Below the pieces are notes generated by a model, which was not told the origin of the DNA, did no database searches, and was given only the letters and a program-made list of their open reading frames with translations. Below are positions 39,659 to 48,938 of a stretch of DNA of 64,000 nt, piece after piece (positions within the stretch are counted from its first letter, which is position 1; every line of letters begins with the position of its first letter). Location of the stretch: assembly GCA_032161045.1 (NCBI GenBank), contig JAVHTH010000001.1; one strand, given 5' to 3'. Source of the stretch: Fervidibacter sinensis. Lineage in GTDB: Bacteria > Armatimonadota > Fervidibacteria > Fervidibacterales > Fervidibacteraceae. The position numbers and the translations under genes were made by a program.

Positions 39659-42600
39659 ATGTCGGAAAGGACATTTTGGCTTTTGCCCACTTTGCTTTTA
39701 ACCACAACATTTTTGTCCGCTCAACCTGTCAATTTGTCCAGAGTCGTTGCGTTAATGAACTTGAGCGAGCAAGCGAAGCAAAGATTACTTCGCGACGGCA
39801 TTTTGGTCATCGCAGATTTGAGCGAAACGAACCTTTGGAAAGCCTACGACGATTTGAACCGCTTTCATGGCGTTCCCGTTTTCGTCACGACCGATGCTTG
39901 CCTTTATCAGTTTTACGAACTCCACAAGGCTGCAGTTCGTGAGGCGGAAACTCAAGGCTTTTTACCGCTCTTGAAGCAATTGGTGCGCGATTGGGCTGAA
40001 ACCGCATACAAAGCAATGTCAACCCAGCAAATTGCAAGAGATGTCAATCACGCTGCCTTTGTCTTGGCTGTTGCTGGCAAGTTGCTTGATGACAAATTTC
40101 CTGTCCCTGCCGAACTGCAATCTCAGGTTGACGCAACCGTGAGAGAAATTGTCCTTGCCCAACGCGTCGTTGAAGGAGAACCTTTCGGTGAAGACTTCAC
40201 GCAATACAAGCCACGAGGTCACTACACCGCAACTGAGGAACTTCAACGCTACTTCCGCACCTTTAAATGGCTTTCACGCAGAGTTTACGATGCTCAAAAA
40301 GGTGACCAAATTCGCCGAGCAGTTACTTTGCTTTGGCTTCTTGAGCAAACTCCCAATGGTTTAGAACGCTACCGCGTTCTCGTGAACGCGATTGTTTCGC
40401 TTGCTGGCGAGCCTGTTGGAATGCCGTTGACAGAATTGCATAGAGCGATAAAAGTCATCGGGCGACAAACAAGCCAAGTGCTTAGCGATTACGAGGCGTT
40501 GGAAGCGTTGCAGAGCGAACTCGCTAAACCCAAATATGGGCAAGCGAAAATTGTCACTCATCCCGTCCCGCCTGTCATTCTGCCCCCACCGCAATTGATG
40601 CCGAAAAAGCAAATTCGCCCTTTGCCCGAAATTCAGTTGCCTGACTCAGAGGTTTTGCAATGGACAAGTGACCCACAAGTTCCCGAACGAATTCCTTCAG
40701 GCTTGGATGTCGCTGCAGCATTAGGCTCACAGCGGGCGACCGAATTGCTAAGACAAACCCCGCAAAGCGAATTGACTTTGGAGAGGGTCAAGCCTTTCGC
40801 CCAATCTTGGGAGCAGTTGAGCGATGAAGATTGGAAAGCGAGCGTTTATCGTCTCTGGCTTTGGGCAATTAAGGCGCTTTTTGAGACCGACGAACAAACC
40901 CCGAAGTTCATGCTAACTCCCGCTTGGCAAGATTGGAAACTCAACACTGCTCTGGCTTCATGGGCACAACTTAGGCACGCTTATGGGCTTTACGCTGCGC
41001 CAGTTTACATGTGTATGGGGTTGATGGAAGGCATCCCACCTGCATACCTTGAGCCGAACCCAAGATGTTACGAGCGGCTCGCATTAGCGACGGAGAAGTT
41101 GAGGAGTGTTTTGAGTGAAGCAAAAGCATTGTCCGAGCGCATGGAATCGCATTTGCAAAGGTTTGCTGACTTGATGCGCCGATTTGTTGCCATTGCCGAG
41201 AAGGAAAGGCGAGGTGAACCGTTGAGTGAACCTGAAGCCAAGATGCTCGGTTTCTTTGCCGATGTCATTTCACCCTTCCCAAGAGAAACTCCCGTCACAG
41301 TCATTGACATCGCAACTCACTCGCAAACAGGTCAAGTCTTGCATGTCGCTTCAGGCAAGTTGCATCCTGTTTTGGTCGTCGTTGATGCAAAGCCTTACAA
41401 ACCTTTCGTCGCTGTCGGATGGTCGTTGAGTTACTACGAGTTCACGAGACCGAATTTTGAGCGAATGACGGATGCTGATTGGGAGAAATGGCTTGACAGA
41501 GATATCGCTCGCCCCGAACCGCCATTTTGGGCGAATTCTTTCCGATGGTCGGCATATGAGGATTTGGAAGGTTTCGCAGATTTGCGCCACGCCGAAAGTT
41601 TGCTATCTACCAACCCGAGCGAAGGAGTTCGGCTGCTTCGTGAGGTCGCACAAAAGCACGAAGGGACATGGGTCGGCGCGAAAGCGCGGCTGTTGCTTGC
41701 TCGACATCTTGACGAAAGCAAGAAGTTTGAAGAAGCGCAAGCAGAACTTGAGGGCTTTTATCGCGCTTCAAACATGAGGCTTATGAAAGAAGCAGACGGA
41801 ATTTGCTCTGATGTTCAGTGGGATTGGGAGTGGTGGACGAGATGGCAGAAGGCTCAACCTTACTTGCAACGACTGTTGCAACTGACTGAGCGACCGCAAA
41901 AGCCTTTGCCAAAAGCAGAGGAGCAAAGAAGGCAAGATTTGAGGGCAAAAACTTTGCTGTTGCAAATCGGTGTGCTCCCGCCAGATATTCGGAGAGATAA
42001 AGTCGCGGATATAGTGGCACAAATTTTGCGAGAGTGCCCGCAATCTCGCTTTGTCCCAGTCGCAAAAGCGGTCTTGTGGTGGTATCGCTTTACCAAAGTT
42101 ATCTATATTGAACCCCTGACAGAGCATCGGCTTCGCCAAATCCTTGATGAAGCCCTGAAGATTATCAACGAGCATCCATCAAGTTTGGCGGCGTGGGCTG
42201 TTGCAGATGAAATGACGGAAATTGAAAAATCTCTAAGTTTGGCTGAGGCAAAGCGTCTTGTTTCTGCCATTGCCAAGTTGGAGAGACCAAAGGGGCAAGA
42301 TTGGGAATCAAGCGAAGAGGCAGTTCTGCTGAAAGCAATATTTCCCGCATTCTCCATCCCATATCAGAAACCCACACTCAACCCTACCCTTTTGGCTCGG
42401 CTACACATTGAAGAGGGCGACTTTGAAGGTGCATGGAAAGTAATACGAAAAGCAGAAATCCGAGACGAACGATTGCGACTTGTCCTTGAAGCGTGGAAAC
42501 GAGAAGGAAGCGAAGTTGCAACGCTCTTGACGAAAATAGACAAAGCACGGGAGGAGGGCAATCTTTCAGCATTATTTCAACTTTGCGAAACCTTCGTCCA

Positions 42601-44140
42601 AAAGTTCCCGAAGAGCCGTTTCGTTCCTTCAGTTTTGCGGAAAGCGGTTGAAGCGTGCAGGGAAATTGGAGACAACGAAAAAGCGGTTGCCCTTGAAAGA
42701 CAGTTGGTAAATCAGTTCCCGAAAAGCGGGGAGGCGAAAGAGTTAATTGAACGGCAGCGAATAAGGGAGCAAAGGGAGCGTGAGCAAATTGCAGCAATTG
42801 AAACCTTCATGCTCAATCTGCTCAGAGGCACAGAGATTGACCCAAAACCTTATCTCGCCATCGCAAAAACCGATTTGCCTTCGGCTCTTGACAAGTTAAT
42901 TGCTGAGCACACTGAGTTGAAGGAGCAAGTTGTCAAACGAGCAGCGGATGAGGCGAAAAAGGAACGCCGAACGGAAGCGGAAATTTGGCTTGCAAGCAGA
43001 CTTTGGGATTGGTTGACAAAGCATTTTTGCGAGCGTTACTCAAATGACCTGTTGGCTTACGAAGTCCGATGGCAGTTGCAAGTTGAAGGACTAAGGTATG
43101 TTTCCCTTGCAACTCTCCCACGATTAGCCCCACTCTTTTCCGCTCCCGAAGGGACACCTTACCGCGACAAAGCCGAAGAGTTGCTTGAGCGAATTTTGGC
43201 AAAGAGACCCGAACAAACCATAGAGCGTGACCCATTCTTTCAGTTGCTTGAATATGCTGAGCAATTTCCAGCGCTCAAACCGATGTTGCTTTTGACGGCA
43301 GGGAAGTGGGCAATGGAAGACCGAGATTGGGAGACGGCAAAGAAGTTGCTAACGCAAGCGATGAAGGAAGGCAACGAAAAAGTTCGCCAACAAGCCAACG
43401 AATTGTTGTCGCAATTGGGACTTCTGCGCCAGCGACCGCAAAAAGTCGCAAAACAACTTTGGGAGATGGACTTATGGCAACTGCACTTGCCACCACCACA
43501 AAAAGCAGAAGACTGCCTTAGAGCACTCTTGGGTTTGTCAAATTTGATTGAACTCGTTTGTGAAGCGGACACCGACGGAAAATGGTTAGCACTGGAGACA
43601 AGTAAAGTCTTGATTTGCATAGATTTACTGACGGGCAAAACCGTTTGGCGACGACCAAGAGATTGGCGTGAAAATTTTGTGGTCGCAAACGGCACGGTCA
43701 TTTTGCTGATTTCCACTTGGGACCCGAAATTGGGAGAATTTGAGGAAGCGGTAGCGTTGGACGCAGCAACGGGCAAAACCTTGTGGAAGCAAAAGTTCAC
43801 AGGAGATCGGATTGTTTCAGGGAAATGGGAAGACAAACTTGCATTCGCGCAATGGCAATTTCAGAAGGAAAAGGGGAAGTTGGTGCTCCTTAACCCGCGC
43901 ACCGGCAAGCAAGAATCTGAACAGCCATTGACTTGGCAGGAGTTCCTTGATTGGCAAGAGCGGTTTCAAAGCCGTTATCGCCAAGATTCACCGAAAGCCT
44001 TTTTGACCGACGAACAAGGGCGCTTGGTGGCAATGAGGATTTGCAAGAAAATGTGGAAATCCCCTGATGGCACGATTATCATCGTTTTGTTCCCTAACGG
44101 CAAACTCGCAGCCTACAGTGTTTCACAGGTTTCGCAATGA
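39659..44140 (+). CDS. Very large exported protein: DUF3160, TPR-like region, PQQ-type repeats
   Basis: This 1,493-residue protein begins with a signal peptide (FWLLPTLLLTTTFLSAQP). Residues about 25-640 are a DUF3160 domain (FVTTDACLYQFYELHKAAVR near the start; ISPFPRETPVTVIDIATHSQ near its end), a family of unknown role. Residues about 680-1330 are mostly helical with tetratricopeptide-like units (FVQKFPKSRFVPSVLRKAVE). The last 150 residues look like a partial PQQ-type beta-propeller (CIDLLTGKTVWRRPRDW, then DAATGKTLWKQKFTGDR). The start is ATG 39659 after GGGAGGTGAGG. It stands alone, divergent from the yfhO-like gene. Export and the DUF3160 call are well supported; the function is not. 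Confidence 0.85.
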   Translation: MSERTFWLLPTLLLTTTFLSAQPVNLSRVVALMNLSEQAKQRLLRDGILVIADLSETNLWKAYDDLNRFHGVPVFVTTDACLYQFYELHKAAVREAETQGFLPLLKQLVRDWAETAYKAMSTQQIARDVNHAAFVLAVAGKLLDDKFPVPAELQSQVDATVREIVLAQRVVEGEPFGEDFTQYKPRGHYTATEELQRYFRTFKWLSRRVYDAQKGDQIRRAVTLLWLLEQTPNGLERYRVLVNAIVSLAGEPVGMPLTELHRAIKVIGRQTSQVLSDYEALEALQSELAKPKYGQAKIVTHPVPPVILPPPQLMPKKQIRPLPEIQLPDSEVLQWTSDPQVPERIPSGLDVAAALGSQRATELLRQTPQSELTLERVKPFAQSWEQLSDEDWKASVYRLWLWAIKALFETDEQTPKFMLTPAWQDWKLNTALASWAQLRHAYGLYAAPVYMCMGLMEGIPPAYLEPNPRCYERLALATEKLRSVLSEAKALSERMESHLQRFADLMRRFVAIAEKERRGEPLSEPEAKMLGFFADVISPFPRETPVTVIDIATHSQTGQVLHVASGKLHPVLVVVDAKPYKPFVAVGWSLSYYEFTRPNFERMTDADWEKWLDRDIARPEPPFWANSFRWSAYEDLEGFADLRHAESLLSTNPSEGVRLLREVAQKHEGTWVGAKARLLLARHLDESKKFEEAQAELEGFYRASNMRLMKEADGICSDVQWDWEWWTRWQKAQPYLQRLLQLTERPQKPLPKAEEQRRQDLRAKTLLLQIGVLPPDIRRDKVADIVAQILRECPQSRFVPVAKAVLWWYRFTKVIYIEPLTEHRLRQILDEALKIINEHPSSLAAWAVADEMTEIEKSLSLAEAKRLVSAIAKLERPKGQDWESSEEAVLLKAIFPAFSIPYQKPTLNPTLLARLHIEEGDFEGAWKVIRKAEIRDERLRLVLEAWKREGSEVATLLTKIDKAREEGNLSALFQLCETFVQKFPKSRFVPSVLRKAVEACREIGDNEKAVALERQLVNQFPKSGEAKELIERQRIREQREREQIAAIETFMLNLLRGTEIDPKPYLAIAKTDLPSALDKLIAEHTELKEQVVKRAADEAKKERRTEAEIWLASRLWDWLTKHFCERYSNDLLAYEVRWQLQVEGLRYVSLATLPRLAPLFSAPEGTPYRDKAEELLERILAKRPEQTIERDPFFQLLEYAEQFPALKPMLLLTAGKWAMEDRDWETAKKLLTQAMKEGNEKVRQQANELLSQLGLLRQRPQKVAKQLWEMDLWQLHLPPPQKAEDCLRALLGLSNLIELVCEADTDGKWLALETSKVLICIDLLTGKTVWRRPRDWRENFVVANGTVILLISTWDPKLGEFEEAVALDAATGKTLWKQKFTGDRIVSGKWEDKLAFAQWQFQKEKGKLVLLNPRTGKQESEQPLTWQEFLDWQERFQSRYRQDSPKAFLTDEQGRLVAMRICKKMWKSPDGTIIIVLFPNGKLAAYSVSQVSQ

Positions 44141-44174
44141 ACGCTTTGCTTCAAGCGGACAATGCAGGTGCTTG

Positions 44175-45098
44175 TCAAGTCGGCAAAATTAGGCGAAAGT
44201 AACGAAGCAAGTTGGCGTGAAAGAGACTGTGGATGTCAGTTGTTGAAACACCACTTTCGCACAAAGCGCTTGCCAGTCGGGGAAACGAAGATGCATCGGG
44301 CAAAACTGGGTCTTTGCAACCGTCAAAATCTGAGCCCAACCCCAACGCTCTCGCCCCAACAACTTTAACTCCGTGTTCGTAATGGCTCAAAAATTTTGTC
44401 AAGTCTCCGCCAACGAACGATGGGACGAAAGTCAGACATACAACCCCACCTTTCTCGGCAATCGCTTTCGCTTGTTCGTCGGTCAAATTTCGGGGATGGT
44501 CGCAAACGGTTCGGAAGTTTGAGTGCGAAGCGAAAACGGGTTTGTGAGCAACCTGCATGAGCGACCAAAAACTTCTTTCGGAAAGGTGAGAGACATCAAT
44601 GGCGATGCCTAACCGTTCGCATTCTGCGACAACCGCTTTTCCCGCTTCTGTCAACCCACCTGCTGCTTCACCAACCCCAACACCATCAGCGAGTTCATTT
44701 CGGTGATTCCAAGTCAAAGTCAAGCATCGGATTCCGAGCCGAAAGAACAATCGCAAAAAATCAACCCGACCTATCAAAGGAGACGCACCTTCAAGGGAAA
44801 GCAAAATTCCGATGCGCCCGTCATGCTTTAAATCTCGCTTGCTCAAGATCAACCTGACTTTATCGCGATTTTGCTCAACCCACTCAAGCGCCCGCTCAAG
44901 ATGATGCAAGGCATAGGCAAAGGCTTCAATGCCTGAAAATCTCGGTGGCGTGAAAATTGCGGCAATTTGCCACCGTCCACCGCCTTCAGCAAACCGAACT
45001 AAATCCCAGTGACCGTCGTTAAGCCTCTGCGTCAGCATGTTCAAATCTTCGCGTTCAGTCAACGAATCATTATGGGCATCAAAAACAGCCACCTTCAT
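44175..45098 (-). CDS. Membrane dipeptidase-like metallopeptidase (M19)
   Basis: This is a zinc dipeptidase of the renal dipeptidase family, acting on L,D- or D,D-type dipeptides or lactams. Its metal and substrate motifs are all present: FDAHNDSL (His9, Asp11), LSLEGASPL with the bridging Glu, IDVSHLSERSF, FASHSNFRTVCDHPRNLTDE and LGSDFDGCKD. The length, 307 residues, is a little short of the family norm, and no signal peptide is visible, so it is likely cytoplasmic. It converges with the DUF3160 gene, with 34 bases between. It may help recycle wall or dietary dipeptides, but the specificity is not readable. Confidence 0.9.
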   Translation of the reverse strand: MKVAVFDAHNDSLTEREDLNMLTQRLNDGHWDLVRFAEGGGRWQIAAIFTPPRFSGIEAFAYALHHLERALEWVEQNRDKVRLILSKRDLKHDGRIGILLSLEGASPLIGRVDFLRLFFRLGIRCLTLTWNHRNELADGVGVGEAAGGLTEAGKAVVAECERLGIAIDVSHLSERSFWSLMQVAHKPVFASHSNFRTVCDHPRNLTDEQAKAIAEKGGVVCLTFVPSFVGGDLTKFLSHYEHGVKVVGARALGLGSDFDGCKDPVLPDASSFPRLASALCESGVSTTDIHSLFHANLLRYFRLILPT

Positions 45099-45137
45099 CC
45101 TTGACCACCGTGCTAAAGTTTGAAGCAGGCAGCAGCC

Positions 45138-45231
45138 GCAGGGGCAGATGAAATCTGCCCGTTAAATTTCGGGTAGGCAGAAAATTTCAAAGCCGAAAAA
45201 TTTCTTGAGGGCAGGTTGCACCTGTCCCTAC
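45138..45231. repeat. Family A paired-hairpin element upstream of moaC
   Basis: The left hairpin (GCAGGGGCAGATGAAATCTG) and a right hairpin (GGGCAGGTTGCACCTGTCCC, ending TAC) face each other; the two outer ends are near-complementary (GCAGGGGCAG and CTGTCCCTAC). The layout is the same as that of the element at 26152 but with a longer centre. Confidence 0.72.
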
Positions 45232-45255
45232 TCTGAAGGAATTGGGTGAAGAACG

Positions 45256-45708
45256 ATGACGAACAAGATTCGCATGGTTGACATTTCGGAAAAACCAGCG
45301 ACGGTTCGGACGGCAACGGCATCAGCAATTGTGAGGATGAGCAAGCAAACTGCCAAAATGATTGCCGAAGGTAAAGTGCCAAAAGGTGATGTCATCGCCG
45401 CCGCACAAATTGCTGCCTACTTCGCAATAAAGCGAACTCCAGATTTATTGCCGCTTTGTCATCCAATCCCGATAAGTGGCGCTGAAGTGAGGTTTGATTT
45501 GCATCCCGAAGAAGGTCTACTCCGCATTGAAGTGACTGTCAATTGCACCGCTCAAACCGGTGCTGAGATGGAAGCGTTGACCGGCGCTGCAATTGCAGCC
45601 TTAACAGTTTACGATATGTGTAAAGGCATTGAGCCGGGCATCGTCATTGAGCGAATTCAACTTGAGCGAAAGAGCGGTGGCAAGTCGGGCGAATGGGTTC
45701 GTTCGTGA
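45256..45708 (+). CDS. moaC: Cyclic pyranopterin monophosphate synthase MoaC
   Basis: MoaC completes the first step of molybdenum cofactor synthesis after MoaA, making cyclic pyranopterin monophosphate. The 150-residue protein contains MVDISEKPATVRTATASA, then DLLPLCHPIPISGAEV, and the catalytic region TGAEMEALTGAAIAALTVYD followed by MCKGIEPG, all family-invariant. The ribosome site is weak (GGGTGAAG). moaA and other mo genes are not in the window, so it is a stand-alone gene here. The 157-base gap upstream is filled by a family A element. Confidence 0.95.
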   Translation: MTNKIRMVDISEKPATVRTATASAIVRMSKQTAKMIAEGKVPKGDVIAAAQIAAYFAIKRTPDLLPLCHPIPISGAEVRFDLHPEEGLLRIEVTVNCTAQTGAEMEALTGAAIAALTVYDMCKGIEPGIVIERIQLERKSGGKSGEWVRS

Positions 45709-45720
45709 GGAAAATTTCGC

Positions 45721-45775
45721 TTTGGAGTGTGAGGTTACCGACGAGCCAAAATAGGTGCGGGATGCGATGTGTTGA
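45721..45775. repeat. Degenerate family B unit after moaC
   Basis: GGAGTGTGAGGTTACCGACG followed by AGCCAAAATAGGTGCGGGAT matches the family B core and its GGTGCGGGRTG tail with several changes. It is in the gap before the UPF0173 gene. Confidence 0.55.
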
Positions 45776-45840
45776 GTGCAAAAATTTCTGTCAAGTAGGC
45801 AAATAAGCAAAGGCGAGAAACTTTGAGGAGGTGCGAAGCG

Positions 45841-46488
45841 ATGCAAGGCGGAATCTTGTTGCAGTGGTTGGGACATGCGTGCTTTGTGTTGAAACTCCTT
45901 GCAAGTGGTTTTACCCTCGTCATTGACCCGTTCCCTGCCGAGCGAGTTGGCTACAAACCGATCAATGTCAAAGCCGATGTGGTGCTCGTCACACATGCCC
46001 ACTTTGACCACAACTACATCCAAGCGGTTCAAGGCAAGCCGAAGGTGATTGACAAGCCCGGCGAGCACAAGGTTGGCAACATTCGGGTCATTGGCTACAA
46101 AACTTCTCACGGTCCCGGGCGTGGCGACAACATCGTCTTCATCATTGAGGCTGAAGGCTTGAGGATTGCCCATTGTGGCGATTTGGGAGTTTTGCCGAGC
46201 GAGCAAGAGGTCAAGTCGGTCGGGCGAATTGATGTTGCCCTTGTGCCTGTTGGTGGCTACTTCACCATTGACGCAAATCAGGCATGGCAATTAGTTCAAA
46301 TGGCGAAGCCGAAAGTTGTCATCCCAATGCACTATCGCCACCCGCAAAGCAAAATCACCCAAATCGCACCAGTTGACGAGTTCTTGAAGGACAAGAAGAA
46401 TGTCAAGCGAATTAAGGGCAACAGCGTCACGCTGAGCAAAGACAAACTGCCGAAGGAAACGGAAATTTGGGTGCTTGAAGCGCCGTGA
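45841..46488 (+). CDS. UPF0173 metallo-beta-lactamase-fold hydrolase
   Basis: This is a compact 215-residue metal-dependent hydrolase of the UPF0173 family. The protein starts ILLQWLGHACFVLKL, carries the HxHxDH motif as VLVTHAHFDHNYI, a second metal His/Asp in LRIAHCGDLGVL and a final His in KVVIPMHYRHPQS. The start is ATG 45841 after GAGGAGGTG. There is no signal peptide. Family members hydrolyse diverse esters or nucleotides in vitro and the true substrate is unknown. Confidence 0.88.
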   Translation: MQGGILLQWLGHACFVLKLLASGFTLVIDPFPAERVGYKPINVKADVVLVTHAHFDHNYIQAVQGKPKVIDKPGEHKVGNIRVIGYKTSHGPGRGDNIVFIIEAEGLRIAHCGDLGVLPSEQEVKSVGRIDVALVPVGGYFTIDANQAWQLVQMAKPKVVIPMHYRHPQSKITQIAPVDEFLKDKKNVKRIKGNSVTLSKDKLPKETEIWVLEAP

Positions 46489-46556
46489 AGCCGATTGATT
46501 TAACCTAAAACCCTTTAGCGTAAAGTTTCGCGCTTTTGAAAGCGAGGGGAATTCGC

Positions 46557-48770
46557 GTGTTAATTTTTCTCGCAACCGCTATGCTCATCAGCGGTTGGTC
46601 GCAAGAGCCGACAGAAGTGAAAATTCGCGAAACCGTTCTCAACGGTGTTAGGGAAATCGCAGCGCCGGGAGTTCCCGGACCGTTGTGCGTTTTCGGTGAA
46701 AAAGCAGTGCCAATCATTGTCGGCAAGTCCGAGGGCAATATTTACGAACCTGTCGTTGCGGTCGGGTTCATGGGCAGGGGCAGAGTGGTAGCGTTTGGAC
46801 ATACCGGCTACCTTGACGACCAAACTCTCAAAATTGCGGATACCAAGAGGCTGTTGATTAACGCGATTAAATGGGCTGCGAGGAAAGCAAATCCGACCGT
46901 CGCTTTGAGACGAAACAGGGAAGTCGTAGAAATTTTGAAGGCGAACGGATTTGATGCTGAATCGTTGGACACGAACGACTGGCTGAAATCGCTTGACAAA
47001 TTTGATGTCATTTGCGTTTACCCCGCACTGCTTTCTGACGAGGAAATTCAGAGCCTGCAAAATTTCGTCCGCAAAGGTAAAGGGCTTATCGCTGCCGACC
47101 TTGGTTGGGGATGGTTGCAATTGAATCCCGGCAAAGACATTACTGAGCACCCGGCGAACCGCTTGCTCTACCCTGCTGGCATTCTGTGGGCTGACGGAAC
47201 GCTTGACAGAACTTCAAGGTCTGGCTTTTCCGCCGAAATAGAGCCACCAAATTTGTGCCACGCAGGCAAGGCACTTGATAATTTGCTCGCTTTTGCTAAC
47301 AAGCAGGTTGATCTTCGGAAAGAGGCAATCGCTCAAGCAGTTTGGTCGGTTTCAACGGCAATCCGAACCTTGCCTTTGACTGACAAGCAGTTTCTTCCGA
47401 AACTCCGCAAATGGGCATCGGAGCAGGTCGCAACTGTTGTTCCAAACCCCGAAAGCCCCGTCACGATGGAGAACCCTTTGGCACGACTTGCCGTTACGCT
47501 TCAAGTGCATGAGGCAAAGCACTTGCCACCAGAAAAAGTCAAGGCTCATCCGTCCGCAAAGTTTTTCCCCGGCGAAGTTCCCAAAGGTGCCCCAAGGGTT
47601 AAGAAAGTTGTGGAAATTGACACGGATATCCCCGATTGGCACAGCACGGGACTTTACGCCCCTGCAGGTGAAATCTTGACGGTTCGCATCCCAAAAGAGG
47701 CTGCAGGGAAAGGTCTCGCGGTGAGGATTGGTGCTCACAGTGACGCGCTTTGGCATTTACCAACTTGGAGACGATGCCCAGACATTTGCCGAACTTTCCC
47801 CCTTGACAAACCTGAAGTCAAAGTTGCCAGCGCTTTTGGTGGGCTGGTTTACATCGTGGTCCCGAGAGGTTGTCAACCCGGCAGAATTCAGGTTGAAATT
47901 GACGGCGCAGTTGAAGCGCCGTTTTTCGTGCTGGGCAAAACTTCGCTTGATGAGTGGCAGCAGAAAATCAAAAATTGCCCTGCCCCTTGGGCTGAACTTG
48001 CGACGGACAGAATTGTGCTGACTGTGCCGTCAGAGGTCATACGAAGCCTTGACGACCCTGAGGAGTTGATGAAGTTTTGGAACGATGTCCTTGATGCTTG
48101 TGCGGAACTCGCATCAATCCCGCAAAAGCGAGAGCGACCGGAAAGAATCGTCACCGATGTCCAAATCAGCGCTGGATACATGCACTCAGGTTATCCGATC
48201 ATGACCCATCTGGACGCTGCGAAAGTTATGGTTGACATCGCTTGTTTGATGACCAACTCTCACGGAGCGGTTTGGGGACTCTTTCACGAGATCGGGCATA
48301 ACCACCAATCGCCGGATTGGACATTTGAGGGCACTGGCGAAGTGACCGTCAACCTTTTCACGCTCTATGTGCTTGACAAAGTCTGTGGCATACCGCCGGA
48401 GAGGACGAGGAAAGAACTTTCAAGGGAAGGTAGGGCTGAAGCGATTCGGAGGTATCTCAGTGCGGGCGCGAAATTTGAGGACTGGAAAAGAGACCCATTC
48501 CTTGCGCTCATCATGTATGTGCAAATTCAGGAGGCATTCGGATGGGATGCCTTCAAGAAGGTCTTTGCCGAATACAGGCAACTCAAACCACAAGACCGAC
48601 CGAAAACCGACGACGAAAAGCGCGACCAATGGTTGATACGGCTCTCACGGACAGTTGGGCGAAACTTGTCAAAGTTCTTTGAAGTTTGGGGCGTGCCCGT
48701 TTCAGAACAAGCGAAGCAGGCTGTAAGCGATTTGCCAATTTGGATGCCTGAGGATTTTCCACCAAGTTGA
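46557..48770 (+). CDS. Exported M60 (enhancin-like) metallopeptidase
   Basis: This 737-residue protein starts with a signal peptide (LIFLATAMLISGWSQ), so it is likely secreted or periplasmic. Residues 30-230 look like a DUF4350-type, ThuA-like alpha/beta domain (FDVICVYPALLSDEEIQS). The C-terminal half is a peptidase M60 domain with the gluzincin site FHEIGHNHQ (His577, Glu578, His581) and a third ligand Glu in TGEVTVNLFTLYV. M60 enzymes act on mucin-like or other glycoproteins in hosts and on surface proteins. I chose GTG 46557, eight bases after GAGGGG, over TTG 46536. The following gap carries a possible promoter for glmL. Confidence 0.85.
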   Translation: MLIFLATAMLISGWSQEPTEVKIRETVLNGVREIAAPGVPGPLCVFGEKAVPIIVGKSEGNIYEPVVAVGFMGRGRVVAFGHTGYLDDQTLKIADTKRLLINAIKWAARKANPTVALRRNREVVEILKANGFDAESLDTNDWLKSLDKFDVICVYPALLSDEEIQSLQNFVRKGKGLIAADLGWGWLQLNPGKDITEHPANRLLYPAGILWADGTLDRTSRSGFSAEIEPPNLCHAGKALDNLLAFANKQVDLRKEAIAQAVWSVSTAIRTLPLTDKQFLPKLRKWASEQVATVVPNPESPVTMENPLARLAVTLQVHEAKHLPPEKVKAHPSAKFFPGEVPKGAPRVKKVVEIDTDIPDWHSTGLYAPAGEILTVRIPKEAAGKGLAVRIGAHSDALWHLPTWRRCPDICRTFPLDKPEVKVASAFGGLVYIVVPRGCQPGRIQVEIDGAVEAPFFVLGKTSLDEWQQKIKNCPAPWAELATDRIVLTVPSEVIRSLDDPEELMKFWNDVLDACAELASIPQKRERPERIVTDVQISAGYMHSGYPIMTHLDAAKVMVDIACLMTNSHGAVWGLFHEIGHNHQSPDWTFEGTGEVTVNLFTLYVLDKVCGIPPERTRKELSREGRAEAIRRYLSAGAKFEDWKRDPFLALIMYVQIQEAFGWDAFKKVFAEYRQLKPQDRPKTDDEKRDQWLIRLSRTVGRNLSKFFEVWGVPVSEQAKQAVSDLPIWMPEDFPPS

Positions 48771-48845
48771 ACTGCAGGGTAACCTTTGCTTTTCGCCGAA
48801 CATTCTCCCGAATGCTAACTTGGCTCTCACGAACAAAAGGCGTTC

Positions 48846-48875
48846 TTGCAAAGCGATTGTTGAAATTGCTATCAT
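48846..48875 (+). promoter_or_regulatory. Possible sigma-70-type promoter of glmL
   Basis: TTGCAA and TATCAT are separated by 18 bases in the 168-base gap upstream of glmL, with the -10 box about 60 bases before the start codon. The match is modest. Confidence 0.33.
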
Positions 48876-48938
48876 TTTTCATGCTGAGCACTTGCTTCGC
48901 AACCCAAGGACAAAAACTTTGCCGCGAGGGGAAGTTCC

